Below are positions 28,650 through 36,951 of a DNA stretch of 64,000 bases, one piece after another; position 1 is the stretch's first letter; the number at the start of each line of letters is the position of its first letter. The notes beneath the pieces were generated by a model. It was not told where the DNA came from. It saw nothing but the letters and a program-made list of their open reading frames with translations, and did not search any database. The DNA is from WS-2 sp036507005. Its GTDB lineage: Bacteria > Eisenbacteria > RBG-16-71-46. The stretch is from the NCBI GenBank assembly GCA_036507005.1, contig DASXQT010000015.1:61266-125265 (forward strand), in the 5' to 3' direction. Position numbers and translations under genes: made by a program.

Positions 28650-29675
28650 ATGACCGCACGGCCTCACCGCGCATCGCGCAGCCTCGCCGCGCTCGCCGTC
28701 GCTCTGCTCGCGTGCCTGTTCCTGGGCGGCTGCACCCTGCAGGAGTTCCCGCAGAGCACCCTGCACCCGCAGGGCGACGTGGCGCGGGAGATCCAGTCGC
28801 TCCTCGAGCAGCTGGTCTTCTGGGTGGCGATCATCTTCGTCCTGGTGCAGGGGGCGCTGATCTACGCGGTGGTGCGCTTCCGCGCGCGTCCCGGGGCCCC
28901 CGACCCGAAGCCGGTTCACGGCAACACGACCCTCGAGATCGCCTGGACCATCGCCCCCGCCGTGATCCTCGCGCTGGTCGCGGTGCCCACGGTGCTCACC
29001 ATCTTCCACACCCAGGGCAAGCCCCCGGCGAACGCCCTCACGGTCAAGGTGATCGGGCACCAGTGGTGGTGGGAGTTCCAGTACCCCGAGTACGGCGTCA
29101 CCACCGGCAGCGAGATGCACGTCCCGTTGGGCCGCGCGGTCGGCGTGGACATCGAGAGCGCGGACGTCGCGCACAGTTTCTGGCTGCCGGCGATGGCCGG
29201 AAAGCGCGACGCGCTCCCCAACCACACCAACCACCTGTGGTTCACCGCCGAGAGCACTGGAGTCTTCCCCGGGCAGTGCGCGGAGCTGTGCGGCATCTCG
29301 CACGCCAACATGCGCATGAAGCTCGTGGTCACCACCAAGGAGGAGTTCGAGCGCTGGGTCGCGGTGCAGAAGAGCGCGCCGGCCGAGCCGGAGGCGGGCT
29401 CGCTCGCCGCCACCGGCAAGGAGACCTTCGCGCAGAGCGCCTGCATCGGCTGCCACACCATCCAGGGCGTCTCCGCCGGGATCATCGGACCCGACCTCAC
29501 GCACTTCGGCAGCCGGACGACGATCGCCGGCGCGATGTTCCCGAACGACACCGAGCACCTGGCGAAGTGGATCACCGAGCCCGACAAGCGCAAGCCGGGC
29601 ACGCTGATGCTGAACCTGGGGCTGGCGCCGGAGCAGGTGACGGCCCTGGTCGCCTACCTGCAGAGCCTCAAGTAG
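28650..29675 (+). CDS. ctaC: Cytochrome c oxidase subunit II with fused cytochrome c (caa3-type)
   Basis: 341 residues. A lipoprotein signal (LLACLFLGGC) leads to two membrane helices, the periplasmic CuA domain with QWWWEFQYP, HSFWLPA and the CuA ligands CAELCGISHANM, and then a C-terminal cytochrome c domain with heme motif CIGCH and a later Met (NDTEHLAKW, GTLMLNLG). The fusion marks a caa3-type oxidase that takes electrons through its own heme c. ATG 28650 follows GGGAAGA. The next gene, subunit I, starts 17 bases downstream. Confidence 0.96.
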   Translation: MTARPHRASRSLAALAVALLACLFLGGCTLQEFPQSTLHPQGDVAREIQSLLEQLVFWVAIIFVLVQGALIYAVVRFRARPGAPDPKPVHGNTTLEIAWTIAPAVILALVAVPTVLTIFHTQGKPPANALTVKVIGHQWWWEFQYPEYGVTTGSEMHVPLGRAVGVDIESADVAHSFWLPAMAGKRDALPNHTNHLWFTAESTGVFPGQCAELCGISHANMRMKLVVTTKEEFERWVAVQKSAPAEPEAGSLAATGKETFAQSACIGCHTIQGVSAGIIGPDLTHFGSRTTIAGAMFPNDTEHLAKWITEPDKRKPGTLMLNLGLAPEQVTALVAYLQSLK

Positions 29676-29692
29676 GAGGAGGAAAGACGCGC

Positions 29693-31498
29693 ATGGCCAC
29701 GACCGCCGCCGCCGTTCCCGCCCACGCCCACGGGGAGTCCGGGCTGTGGAGCTGGGTGACGACCGTCGACCACAAGCGCATCGGAGTGCTCTACGGGACC
29801 ACCGCGTTCGTGTTCTTCCTGATCGGCGGGCTCGAGGCGCTGGTGATGAGGCTCCAGCTCGTGCGCCCCGACAACACGCTGGTGAGCCCCGATTTCTTCA
29901 ACCAGCTCTTCACCATGCACGGCACCACCATGATCTTCCTCGCCGTGATGCCGCTCTCGGCGAGCTTCTTCAACTTCGTGGTTCCGCTCATGATCGGCGC
30001 GCGCGACGTGGCCTTCCCGCGCCTGAACGCTTTCAGCTACTGGGTGTTCCTGCTGGGCGCGGTGTTCCTCAACCTGAGCTTCTTCCTGGGCGGCGCCCCC
30101 AACGTCGGGTGGTTCGCCTACTCGAACCTGACCTCGTCCCAGTACTCGCCGGGTCACGGGGTGGACTTCTGGGCGGTGGGTCTCCAGATCCTGGGCATCG
30201 CCTCGCTGGCCGCCGCGTTCAACTTCATCGTCACGATCATCAACCTGCGCGCGCCCGGCATGAAGCTGATGCGCATGCCGGTGTTCGTGTGGATGACGCT
30301 CGTCACCTCGTTCCTGATCATCCTCGCGTTCCCGGTCATCACGGTCGCGCTCGTGTTCCTGCTCTTCGACCGCCTGACCGGCACCAACTTCTTCGTCCCG
30401 GCGGCCGGCGCCGATCCGGTGCTGTGGCAGCATCTGTTCTGGTTGTTCGGGCACCCCGAGGTCTACATCCTGATCCTGCCCGCGATGGGGATCGTCTCCG
30501 AGGTGCTCCCCACCTTCTCGCGCAAGCCGCTGTTCGGCTATCCGGTGGTCGTCTACTCGGGCATCTTCATCGGCTTCATGGGCTGGGGCGTGTGGAGCCA
30601 CCACATGTTCTCGGTCGGGCTCGGGCCCTTCGCCGACTCGTTCTTCGCCCTGACCACCATGCTGATCGCGATCCCGACCGGGGTGAAGATCTTCAACTGG
30701 ATCGCGACCGTGTGGGGCGGGAGGGTGGAGCTCAAGACGCCGATGCTGTTCGCGCTCGGCTTCATCGCCATGTTCACCATGGGTGGGCTGTCGGGTTTCA
30801 TGCACGCCTCGCCGCCCGCCGACCTCCAGCAGACCGACACCTACTTCGTCGTGGCGCACATCCACTACGTGCTGTTCGGCGGCGCGATCATGGGGATCTT
30901 CGCCGGCATCTACTACTGGTTCCCCAAGGTCACGGGCCGGCTGCTGAACGAGCGGCTCGGGAAGATCCACTTCTGGGGCATGCTGATCGCGATGAACGTC
31001 ACCTTCTTCCCGATGCACTTCGTGGGGCTGCTCGGCATGCCGCGGCGGGTCTACACCTACGCCCCCAACATGGGCTTCGAGGGCATGAACCAGGTGTCTA
31101 CGATCGGCGCGCTCCTGCTGGTGCCGGCGCTGCTGGTGTTCGTCTGGAACCTGGTCACGAGCGCGCGCAGCGGCAAGCCCGCGGGCAACGACCCGTGGGG
31201 CGGGGCGACGCTCGAGTGGGCGATCCCGTCGCCGCCGCCGCCCTACAACTTCGGCAGCATCCCCCGGGTGGGAAGCCTCGATCCGCTGTGGCACAAGGAG
31301 AGCCGCGAGGCGGCGCTGGCCTCGAACCAGGTGCGGGGCCACATCCACATGCCGCCGCCCTCGTACTGGCCGGCGGTGAGCGCGCTCGGGATCACGCTGC
31401 TGATGAGCGGGATGGTCTTCGGGTGGTGGTTCGGCGTCCCGGGCGCGATCCTGATGCTGCTCGGCGTCTACTCCTGGGCCTACGAGCCCTGCACGTGA
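29693..31498 (+). CDS. ctaD: Cytochrome c oxidase subunit I
   Basis: 601 residues with 12 core membrane helices and extra C-terminal ones. Visible landmarks: HGTTMIFLAVMP (low-spin heme His), GHPEVYILILPAMGI (CuB His with the XGHPEV glutamate of A1-type D-channels), WSHHMFSVG (CuB His pair) and HIHYVLFGG (heme a3 and heme a His). It forms the heme a/heme a3-CuB site where oxygen is reduced and protons pumped. AGGAGGAGG ribosome site 6-8 bases before the ATG. Confidence 0.97.
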   Translation: MATTAAAVPAHAHGESGLWSWVTTVDHKRIGVLYGTTAFVFFLIGGLEALVMRLQLVRPDNTLVSPDFFNQLFTMHGTTMIFLAVMPLSASFFNFVVPLMIGARDVAFPRLNAFSYWVFLLGAVFLNLSFFLGGAPNVGWFAYSNLTSSQYSPGHGVDFWAVGLQILGIASLAAAFNFIVTIINLRAPGMKLMRMPVFVWMTLVTSFLIILAFPVITVALVFLLFDRLTGTNFFVPAAGADPVLWQHLFWLFGHPEVYILILPAMGIVSEVLPTFSRKPLFGYPVVVYSGIFIGFMGWGVWSHHMFSVGLGPFADSFFALTTMLIAIPTGVKIFNWIATVWGGRVELKTPMLFALGFIAMFTMGGLSGFMHASPPADLQQTDTYFVVAHIHYVLFGGAIMGIFAGIYYWFPKVTGRLLNERLGKIHFWGMLIAMNVTFFPMHFVGLLGMPRRVYTYAPNMGFEGMNQVSTIGALLLVPALLVFVWNLVTSARSGKPAGNDPWGGATLEWAIPSPPPPYNFGSIPRVGSLDPLWHKESREAALASNQVRGHIHMPPPSYWPAVSALGITLLMSGMVFGWWFGVPGAILMLLGVYSWAYEPCT

Positions 31499-31523
31499 GG
31501 CGGAGAGCGATGAGGATCACGAG

Positions 31524-32129
31524 GTGAGCGCGGCGAGCCTGGCCCACGCGGGCGCCGCGGAGGCGCACGCCACCAGCACCGGCCTCAACAGCCGGAAGAT
31601 GCTGTTCTGGGCGTTCCTGGGCTCCGAGTGCATGTTCTTCGGATCGCTGATCTCGACCTACCTGGTGTACCGCGGGCGGGACGCGACCGGGCCCCATCCG
31701 CACGAGGTGCTCAACATCCCCTTCACCTCGGTGAGCGCGTTCGTGCTGCTCATGAGCAGCCTCACCATGGTGCTGGCGCTCGCGGCGGTCCAGCGCGGAA
31801 ACAACCGCGGGGCCCGCATCTGGCTGGCCGCGACCGCGCTGCTCGGCATGACCTTCATCGCCGGACAGTGCTTCGAGTTCACCGAGTTCTTCTACGACGG
31901 GCTCAAGCTCCAGGGCAATCTGTTCGGCTGCACCTTCTTCGTGCTCACCGGCTTCCACGGCACGCACGTCACGGTCGGCGTCATCTGGCTGTGGACCCTG
32001 TTCGGGATGGCGATGCGCAACCGGCTGCCCCGCGAGCGGTCGCTGGACGTCGAGATCGCGGGGCTCTACTGGCACTTCGTGGACGTGGTCTGGATCGCGA
32101 TCTTCACGCTGATCTACCTGATCCAGTAG
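31524..32129 (+). CDS. ctaE: Cytochrome c oxidase subunit III
   Basis: 201 residues with five membrane helices: FWAFLGSECMFFGSLISTYL, the central repeat of helices and LTGFHGTHVTVGVIWL plus the terminal YWHFVDVVWIAIF, the hallmark of subunit III. It has the short five-helix form seen with caa3/bo3 oxidases. The GTG start 31524 overlaps the TGA of a five-codon reading frame (MRITR) that begins behind GGAGAGCG; coupling of that sort could be incidental. Confidence 0.94.
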   Translation: MSAASLAHAGAAEAHATSTGLNSRKMLFWAFLGSECMFFGSLISTYLVYRGRDATGPHPHEVLNIPFTSVSAFVLLMSSLTMVLALAAVQRGNNRGARIWLAATALLGMTFIAGQCFEFTEFFYDGLKLQGNLFGCTFFVLTGFHGTHVTVGVIWLWTLFGMAMRNRLPRERSLDVEIAGLYWHFVDVVWIAIFTLIYLIQ

Positions 32130-32140
32130 GAGAGGGCCCG

Positions 32141-32452
32141 ATGTCGGAATCCACCGAACCCCACGCGCACTCCAAGGAGCACGGCCATCCGGGGGCCAAG
32201 GAATACCTGGCGATCGCCACCATCCTCACGGTGCTCACGGCGATCGAGGTCGCGGTGTTCTACATCCCTTCGATGAAGCCGATGCTCGTGCCCACGCTGC
32301 TCACGCTGTCGGCGGTCAAGTTCGCGCTGGTGGCGATGTTCTACATGCACCTCAAGTTCGACCACCGGCTGTTCTCGTGGCTGTTCGTGGTGCCGATGCT
32401 GCTCGCGGCGGCCGTGATCCTCGCGCTGCTCAAGCTGTTCGGACACTGGTAG
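32141..32452 (+). CDS. ctaF: Cytochrome c oxidase subunit IV (CtaF/CyoD-like)
   Basis: 103 residues, His-rich N-terminus (EPHAHSKEHGHPG) and three membrane helices (LAIATILTVLTAIEVAVFY, LLTLSAVKFALVAMFYMHLK, LFVVPMLLAAAVILALL). The KFALVAMFYMHLKFD segment is typical of prokaryotic COX subunit IV. It is the small accessory subunit, last gene of the operon, 11 bases after ctaE with AGGAGAG as ribosome site. Confidence 0.92.
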   Translation: MSESTEPHAHSKEHGHPGAKEYLAIATILTVLTAIEVAVFYIPSMKPMLVPTLLTLSAVKFALVAMFYMHLKFDHRLFSWLFVVPMLLAAAVILALLKLFGHW

Positions 32453-32472
32453 CGGTGCGGCGCTCCCCTGAA

Positions 32473-32508
32473 AAGGGTCGAGCCCCGGAGTCGTGGACTC
32501 CGGGGCTC
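32473..32508 (-). terminator. Intrinsic terminator of the initiator tRNA gene
   Basis: A perfect 13-bp stem (32480-32492 with 32496-32508, arms GAGCCCCGGAGTC and GACTCCGGGGCTC) with a 3-base loop GTG. On the minus strand it is followed by CCCTTTTC. It lies 5 bases beyond the CCA end of the tRNA. It may also slow transcription leaving ctaF, though there is no T-run on that side. Confidence 0.8.
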
Positions 32509-32513
32509 TCCGA

Positions 32514-32590
<77 letters not shown>

Positions 32591-32788
32591 TCAGGGACCC
32601 GTGAACTTACCCGGGCCGGCGAAGAGGTGTCAAGTCGGCACGGCCCGCGTGCGCGCCCGAGCCCGGCCTGAGGCGGGACGCCGCGGGCGGGCGGGCGGGG
32701 GCGCGGATTTGGCCGCGGCGGCTGCGGTTGCGCCGGCCCAGGCCGCCGGATATTGTGCCCCACTCCCGACCGGGGTGGAGAGGCTCGC

Positions 32789-33568
32789 ATGACCAGGCTG
32801 CATCGCGGGGAGGCCGCATTGGGGAGGAAAGCGCTCGCGGCGGCGATCGCCGCGCTTCTCGTCGTGGCCGTGGGTGCCGGGCCCGTGCACGCCGCCGCCG
32901 AGGTCCACCGCTTCAACCTCGTCGTCTCCGCGATCCCCACGCAGCTGAACGGCGGCGACATCAACGACGAGATCGACTTCCGCAACCGAGCCCTCGAGAA
33001 CCAGGGCCAGAAGGGCCTGGACCGGATCGTGTACGCCTTCCTGTTCGAGGTCCAGCTCCGCTACCTGATGAGCCCGAGGTTCGCGGTGAACGCGGGCGTG
33101 GGCCAGCTCCGCAAGTCGAGCGAGCGCGAGTTCCTTCCCGGACTCCAGCAGGACGTGCAGCTCCGCTGGGAGCTGTTCTCGGTCCCGGTGTCCGTCGGCG
33201 CCGACTACTACCTGGCGCCCTACAACCAGGGCGACTTCCAGGCCCGTGCCTACGTGGGCGGCGGCTTCCTCAGCACGGTGCAGAACCGGCTGCTCTACCA
33301 GCAGACCGAGATCGGCGTCCCCAACGGAGTCTCGTTCGTCAGCACCGCCAAGCGCGACGCCCCCGGCTTCTACGTCGAGGGCGGTGTCCACATGTTCTTC
33401 GCGACACGCTTCTCGGTCCTGCTCGGGCTGGTGTTCCGGAGCGCGAAGGTCGAGGCCCTGCTGGACAAGACCACGAACGAACCGCGGCTCGGCGCCACCG
33501 ACCAGAAGCCCCTCTCGATGGACCTGAGCGGCGTCGGGGGCCGGATGGCGCTCGCGTTCGGCTTCTGA
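32789..33568 (+). CDS. Probable outer-membrane beta-barrel protein
   Basis: 259 residues. A signal peptide (ALAAAIAALLVVAVGAGPVHA) precedes a protein of alternating strands (FLFEVQLRYLMSPRFAVNAGVG, WELFSVPVSVGADYYLAPY, FQARAYVGGGFLSTV, MFFATRFSVLLGLVF) ending in MALAFGF with terminal aromatic Phe, as in OMPs inserted by BamA. It resembles OmpW/outer-membrane protein beta-barrel families in outline only. Start ATG 32789 is behind GGAGAGG; TATTGT at about 32752 is a possible -10. It converges with ftsB. Confidence 0.65.
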   Translation: MTRLHRGEAALGRKALAAAIAALLVVAVGAGPVHAAAEVHRFNLVVSAIPTQLNGGDINDEIDFRNRALENQGQKGLDRIVYAFLFEVQLRYLMSPRFAVNAGVGQLRKSSEREFLPGLQQDVQLRWELFSVPVSVGADYYLAPYNQGDFQARAYVGGGFLSTVQNRLLYQQTEIGVPNGVSFVSTAKRDAPGFYVEGGVHMFFATRFSVLLGLVFRSAKVEALLDKTTNEPRLGATDQKPLSMDLSGVGGRMALAFGF

Positions 33569-33600
33569 TCCACGCCGCGCGGCGCGCGGCCTGCCGCGCC

Positions 33601-33960
33601 TCAGCGTCCGACGGTGTCGGCGCCCTGAGGATGGATCCGGTAGACGATCTCGCCGCGCCTGGCCATCCCGTCGCGCTCCCTGAGCCAGCGCTCCGCCCGC
33701 AGGCGTCCGGCCTGCGGATCGCTCAGCTCGGCCTCGAGGCGCGCCACCTCGGCGCGCAGCCGCTCCACGTCGCGGCGCGCCGCGGCGTTCTCATGGGCGA
33801 GGCGCCAGATGCGGAACAGGCTGTGCTCGCTGAGGAGCCCGGCCCACGCCAGCCACAGGGCGGCCACCACCCACACCCAGCGCCACCGGGCCCTTGGGCT
33901 CGCGGAGGTGGCGTAGCGCCCGAGGCGATAGCGCCGGATCCGCATTCCGATGTCGCGCAT
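33601..33960 (-). CDS. ftsB: Septum formation initiator FtsB/DivIC-like
   Basis: 119 residues: basic N-terminus, one membrane helix (WVWVVAALWLAWAGLLS), a coiled coil (RLAHENAAARRDVERLRAEVARLEAEL is its span) and a conserved end AERWLRERDGMARRGEIVYRI, the FtsB signature. It links FtsL and FtsQ in the divisome. It follows eno by 80 bases on the same strand, the eno-ftsB order common in bacteria. Confidence 0.85.
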   Translation of the reverse strand: MRDIGMRIRRYRLGRYATSASPRARWRWVWVVAALWLAWAGLLSEHSLFRIWRLAHENAAARRDVERLRAEVARLEAELSDPQAGRLRAERWLRERDGMARRGEIVYRIHPQGADTVGR

Positions 33961-34040
33961 GACGTCCCTGTCCTTTCGCGGCCCTGCTCAGCGGGCGCCG
34001 CCGAAGCGACGGCCCGGCCGGGCTCCCTGCCCTCGGCGTC

Positions 34041-35327
34041 TCACGCCATCGCCCGGAAGGCCTCACGCCCCGCGTAGCGCGCGCTCGAGCCCAGCTCCTC
34101 CTCGATCCTCACGAGCTGATTGTACTTCGCGACCCGGTCGGTTCGGGAGAGGGAACCGGTCTTGATCTGACCGGCCCCGGTCGCCACGGCCAGGTCCGCG
34201 ATGGTCACGTCCTCGGTCTCCCCCGACCGGTGGGAGATCACGGAGGTGTAGCCCGCCTGGGAGGCGGTCTCGATCGCGGCCAGGCTCTCGGTGAGCGTCC
34301 CGATCTGGTTCACCTTGATCAGGATCGAGTTGGCCACGGCCGAGCGGATCCCGCGGCGCAGGCGCTCGACGCTGGTCACGAACAGATCGTCCCCCACGAG
34401 CTGCACGCGCCCTCCCAGCTCCTTCGTGAGCAGCGCCCAGCCGTCCCAGTCGTCCTCGGCGAGCCCGTCCTCGATGCTCACGATCGGGTAGCGGTCGCAC
34501 AGGCCCACGTAGTACTCCACCATCTGCGCCGAGGTGAGCCTGCGACCGCCCTCGCCGGCCAGCACGTACGCCCCGTCCCGGAAGAACTCGCTCGCCGCCG
34601 GATCGAGCGCGAGCGCGACCTGCTCGCCCGCGCGGTAGCCCGCCTTGCCGATCGCCTCGACCAGGAGCTGGAGCGCCTCCTCGTTCGATCCCAGGCTGGG
34701 CGCGAAGCCGCCCTCGTCCCCGACCGCGGTCGAGAGCCCGCGCTTCTTGAGCACCGCCGCCAGCGTGTGGAACACCTCGGCCGCCCAGCGCAGGGCCTCG
34801 CCGAACGTGGGGGCGGCGAGCGGGACGATCATGAACTCCTGCAGGTCCACGTTGTTGTCCGCGTGGCGGCCGCCGTTGAGCACGTTCATCAGCGGTACCG
34901 GCAGCGTGCGGGCGTCGACGCCGCCGATGTGGCGGTAGAGCGGCAGGCCGAGCGCGCGCGCGCAGGCGTGCGCGCACGCCAGCGACACGCCGAGCACCGC
35001 GTTCGCGCCGAGCCGCCCCTTGTTGGGCGTGCCGTCGAGCGCGATCAGGGTCTCGTCGATGCGGGCCTGCTGGAAGGCGTCCTTGCCGAGCAGGCGCGGT
35101 GCGATGGTGTCGTGGACGCTCGCGACCGCGCGCCGCACGCCCTTGCCGCCGTACCGAGAGGGGTCGCCGTCGCGCAGCTCGACCGCCTCGTGCTCGCCTG
35201 TCGAGGCGCCGGAGGGCACCGCGGCGCGCCCGCGGGCGCCGTTCTCCAGCATGCAGTCGACCTCGAGCGTCGGATTGCCCCGCGAGTCGAGAATTTCGCG
35301 CGCTTTGAGCGCGGTGATGGTCATCAT
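34041..35327 (-). CDS. eno: Enolase
   Basis: 428 residues, full length. AREILDSRGNPTLEVD at the N-terminus, the metal ligands (Asp in VALALDPAASEF, Glu in SIEDGLAEDDW, Asp in QLVGDDLFVT), the catalytic Lys of ILIKVNQIGT and the SHRSGETED loop are all present. It interconverts 2-phosphoglycerate and phosphoenolpyruvate in glycolysis. Two Met codons open the gene; the ATG at 35327 is 9 bases from a TAGCCT box (35342-35337), giving an almost leaderless mRNA, with no Shine-Dalgarno sequence in between. Confidence 0.97.
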   Translation of the reverse strand: MMTITALKAREILDSRGNPTLEVDCMLENGARGRAAVPSGASTGEHEAVELRDGDPSRYGGKGVRRAVASVHDTIAPRLLGKDAFQQARIDETLIALDGTPNKGRLGANAVLGVSLACAHACARALGLPLYRHIGGVDARTLPVPLMNVLNGGRHADNNVDLQEFMIVPLAAPTFGEALRWAAEVFHTLAAVLKKRGLSTAVGDEGGFAPSLGSNEEALQLLVEAIGKAGYRAGEQVALALDPAASEFFRDGAYVLAGEGGRRLTSAQMVEYYVGLCDRYPIVSIEDGLAEDDWDGWALLTKELGGRVQLVGDDLFVTSVERLRRGIRSAVANSILIKVNQIGTLTESLAAIETASQAGYTSVISHRSGETEDVTIADLAVATGAGQIKTGSLSRTDRVAKYNQLVRIEEELGSSARYAGREAFRAMA

Positions 35328-35387
35328 GGCCGGCGCAGGCTAGGGGGGGGCGCAGGTGGAGTCAAGGATCGGAGGCCCGAGCTGGCT

Positions 35388-35627
35388 GGGCGGGGCCGGG
35401 CGCGGGAGTCCCTTTCGCTGCGCTCTGGCGGAGCGCGGGCGGCAGGACGGCAAAGCGCTCCGCCAGGAGCGAGGCGGAGCCAGGGGATGGCGGAGCCGAG
35501 CGGGCGCAGCGAAAGGGACTCCCGCGCCCGGCCCCGCCCGTCCGCCAGAGCGCCGCGAAAGGGACTCGCCCGCCCTGCCCCGCCCGCGCTCCGCCAGAAC
35601 GCAGCGAAAGGGACTCCCCGCGCCCGT
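35388..35627. repeat. GC-rich palindromic repeat cluster
   Basis: Four copies of the core GCGAAAGGGACTC: one on the minus strand (35406-35418) and three on the plus strand (35509-35521, 35555-35567, 35604-35616). The first two sit in a perfect 36-bp inverted repeat (35388-35423 and 35504-35539) around an 80-base interior. Cores are preceded by CTCCGCCAGAnCGC and followed by CGCCC-rich DNA. It fills the 431-base gap between eno and the sigma factor gene. It resembles REP/BIME elements in form; no gene is seen in it. Confidence 0.75.
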
Positions 35628-35672
35628 CCCCCCCGCGCCGGACGCAGCCCGATCGTGCAGAATGCCTGGCTC

Positions 35673-35701
35673 TTGACCCTTTCCGAACCCCCTCCTATCG
35701 T
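35673..35701 (+). promoter_or_regulatory. Predicted sigma70 promoter of the ECF sigma factor gene
   Basis: TTGACC (35673-35678), a 17-base spacer and TATCGT (35696-35701), 57 bases before the GTG at 35759. Confidence 0.5.
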
Positions 35702-35758
35702 GCCGCCCCATGAAACTTTCGCCCCCGCGCGCCCGTAGGCGGGCTCTGAAGGTTCGGC

Positions 35759-36331
35759 GTGGCAAACGGTGAAGACGCCGACCTCATTCGAAGGTGCCGG
35801 ACCGGGGACGAAAGAGCCTACCGCGAGCTCGTGGACCGCTACCGGCGGCCGGTGTACTCGATGGCCCTGCGGATGCTGCGCAGGGAGGAGGATGCGGAGG
35901 ACGTGGCGCAGGAAACCTTCATCCGCGTCTTCCGGGCCCTGGATCGCTACGATCCGGCGCGCTCGTTCACCGCGTGGATGTTCACCATCGCCGCGCGACT
36001 CAGCATCGACGTGCTGCGAAGGCGCAAGCAGAGCCCGATCTCGCTGTTCCAGCGGGGCGTGGAGACACAAGAGGAGCGAACCATCGAGGTCGTGGATCCG
36101 GGCCTGGGCCCGGAGGAGCTGACCTCGCGGGGAGAAGAGGAGCGGCGCTCGCAGGAGCTGATCGACAGCCTGCCCCACCACTACCGGATCGTCGTCATGC
36201 TCAGGCACCAGCAGGACCTCTCGTACCAGGAGATCGCCGAGGCGCTCCGGCTGCCGCTCGGCACCGTGAAGGCCCGCATCCACCGCGCGCGCGCCCTGCT
36301 CAAGGGGCGGCTCGAGGGCGAAACGCCATGA
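35759..36331 (+). CDS. ECF-type RNA polymerase sigma factor
   Basis: 190 residues with region 2 (YRELVDRYRRPVYSMALRML, then EDVAQETFIRVFRAL and FTAWMFTIAARLSIDVLRRRK) and region 4 (LPHHYRIVVMLRHQQDLSYQEIAEAL, LGTVKARIHRARALLKG). It directs polymerase to stress-type promoters. GTG start; the stop overlaps the ATG of the next gene, a zinc-finger anti-sigma factor, so its activity is likely held by that membrane partner. The third gene of the unit is a membrane protein that may be sensor or target. Confidence 0.93.
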   Translation: MANGEDADLIRRCRTGDERAYRELVDRYRRPVYSMALRMLRREEDAEDVAQETFIRVFRALDRYDPARSFTAWMFTIAARLSIDVLRRRKQSPISLFQRGVETQEERTIEVVDPGLGPEELTSRGEEERRSQELIDSLPHHYRIVVMLRHQQDLSYQEIAEALRLPLGTVKARIHRARALLKGRLEGETP

Positions 36332-36951
36332 CCGCCTGCCCGGAGAACCGTCGCATCCAGGAGCTGCTGGACGAGGAGCTGCCGCCCGCCGAGGCGCTGC
36401 GGCTGCGCGAGCACGCCGCCTCGTGCGCGAGCTGCGCGCGCGAGCTGGCCCTCTACCGCCGCGTGATCCACTCGCTCGAGCGCCTGCCCACCTGGGATCC
36501 GGGCCCGGTGTTCACCGCGCGCGTGATGGAGCGCGTCCTGCCCTCGCGCGTCCGCCGGCGCTGGATCCGCGCCCTGGGCTTCGGCTACGCGAGCCTTACC
36601 GCGCTCACGGTGGCGGGGATCCTCGCCTTCGCGACCCAGCCCGAGGCGCGCATCCTGCTCGTGGCGCTCTCGACCGCGGCCTCGCGCCGCGTGGCGCAGG
36701 CCCTGGTGTTCGCCCTCAACGCCGTGAGCTTCTCGGTGGTGAGCCTGGCGGGGAGCGGGCGGCTGCTCGCGGAGACCGGCCAGCGCCTCCTGCCGATCGG
36801 GCGCGCGATCGCGGCGCTGTTCTCGCAGACCGCCATCGTCGTGCCGCTCACGATCGCGGTGGGGGCCTGTGCCGCGGTCCTGTGGTGGATGCGTCCCCGC
36901 GGCACCGAGGTCCGGAACGGGATGCGCCATGTCGGCATCCTCGGTTTCTAA
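36328..36951 (+). CDS. Anti-sigma factor with zinc-finger (ZAS) domain
   Basis: 207 residues. The N-terminus has the ZAS motif HAASCASC (HxxxCxxC) inside a helical anti-sigma domain, then one to three hydrophobic helices (SLTALTVAGILAFAT; AIVVPLTIAVGACAAVLWW) that anchor it in the inner membrane. It should bind the sigma factor encoded just upstream; the two genes overlap (ATGA). The long middle segment with AFALNAVSFSVVSLAG-like hydrophobicity suggests more than one pass. Confidence 0.85.
   Translation: MTACPENRRIQELLDEELPPAEALRLREHAASCASCARELALYRRVIHSLERLPTWDPGPVFTARVMERVLPSRVRRRWIRALGFGYASLTALTVAGILAFATQPEARILLVALSTAASRRVAQALVFALNAVSFSVVSLAGSGRLLAETGQRLLPIGRAIAALFSQTAIVVPLTIAVGACAAVLWWMRPRGTEVRNGMRHVGILGF

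Noticed and set aside
31510..31527. Five-codon frame MRITR before ctaE as a regulatory leader peptide
   Set aside because: It is too short and ordinary, with no rare codons or attenuator structure.
35388..35627. CRISPR array
   Set aside because: Copies are in both orientations, spacers are not unique and of equal length, and no cas gene is near.
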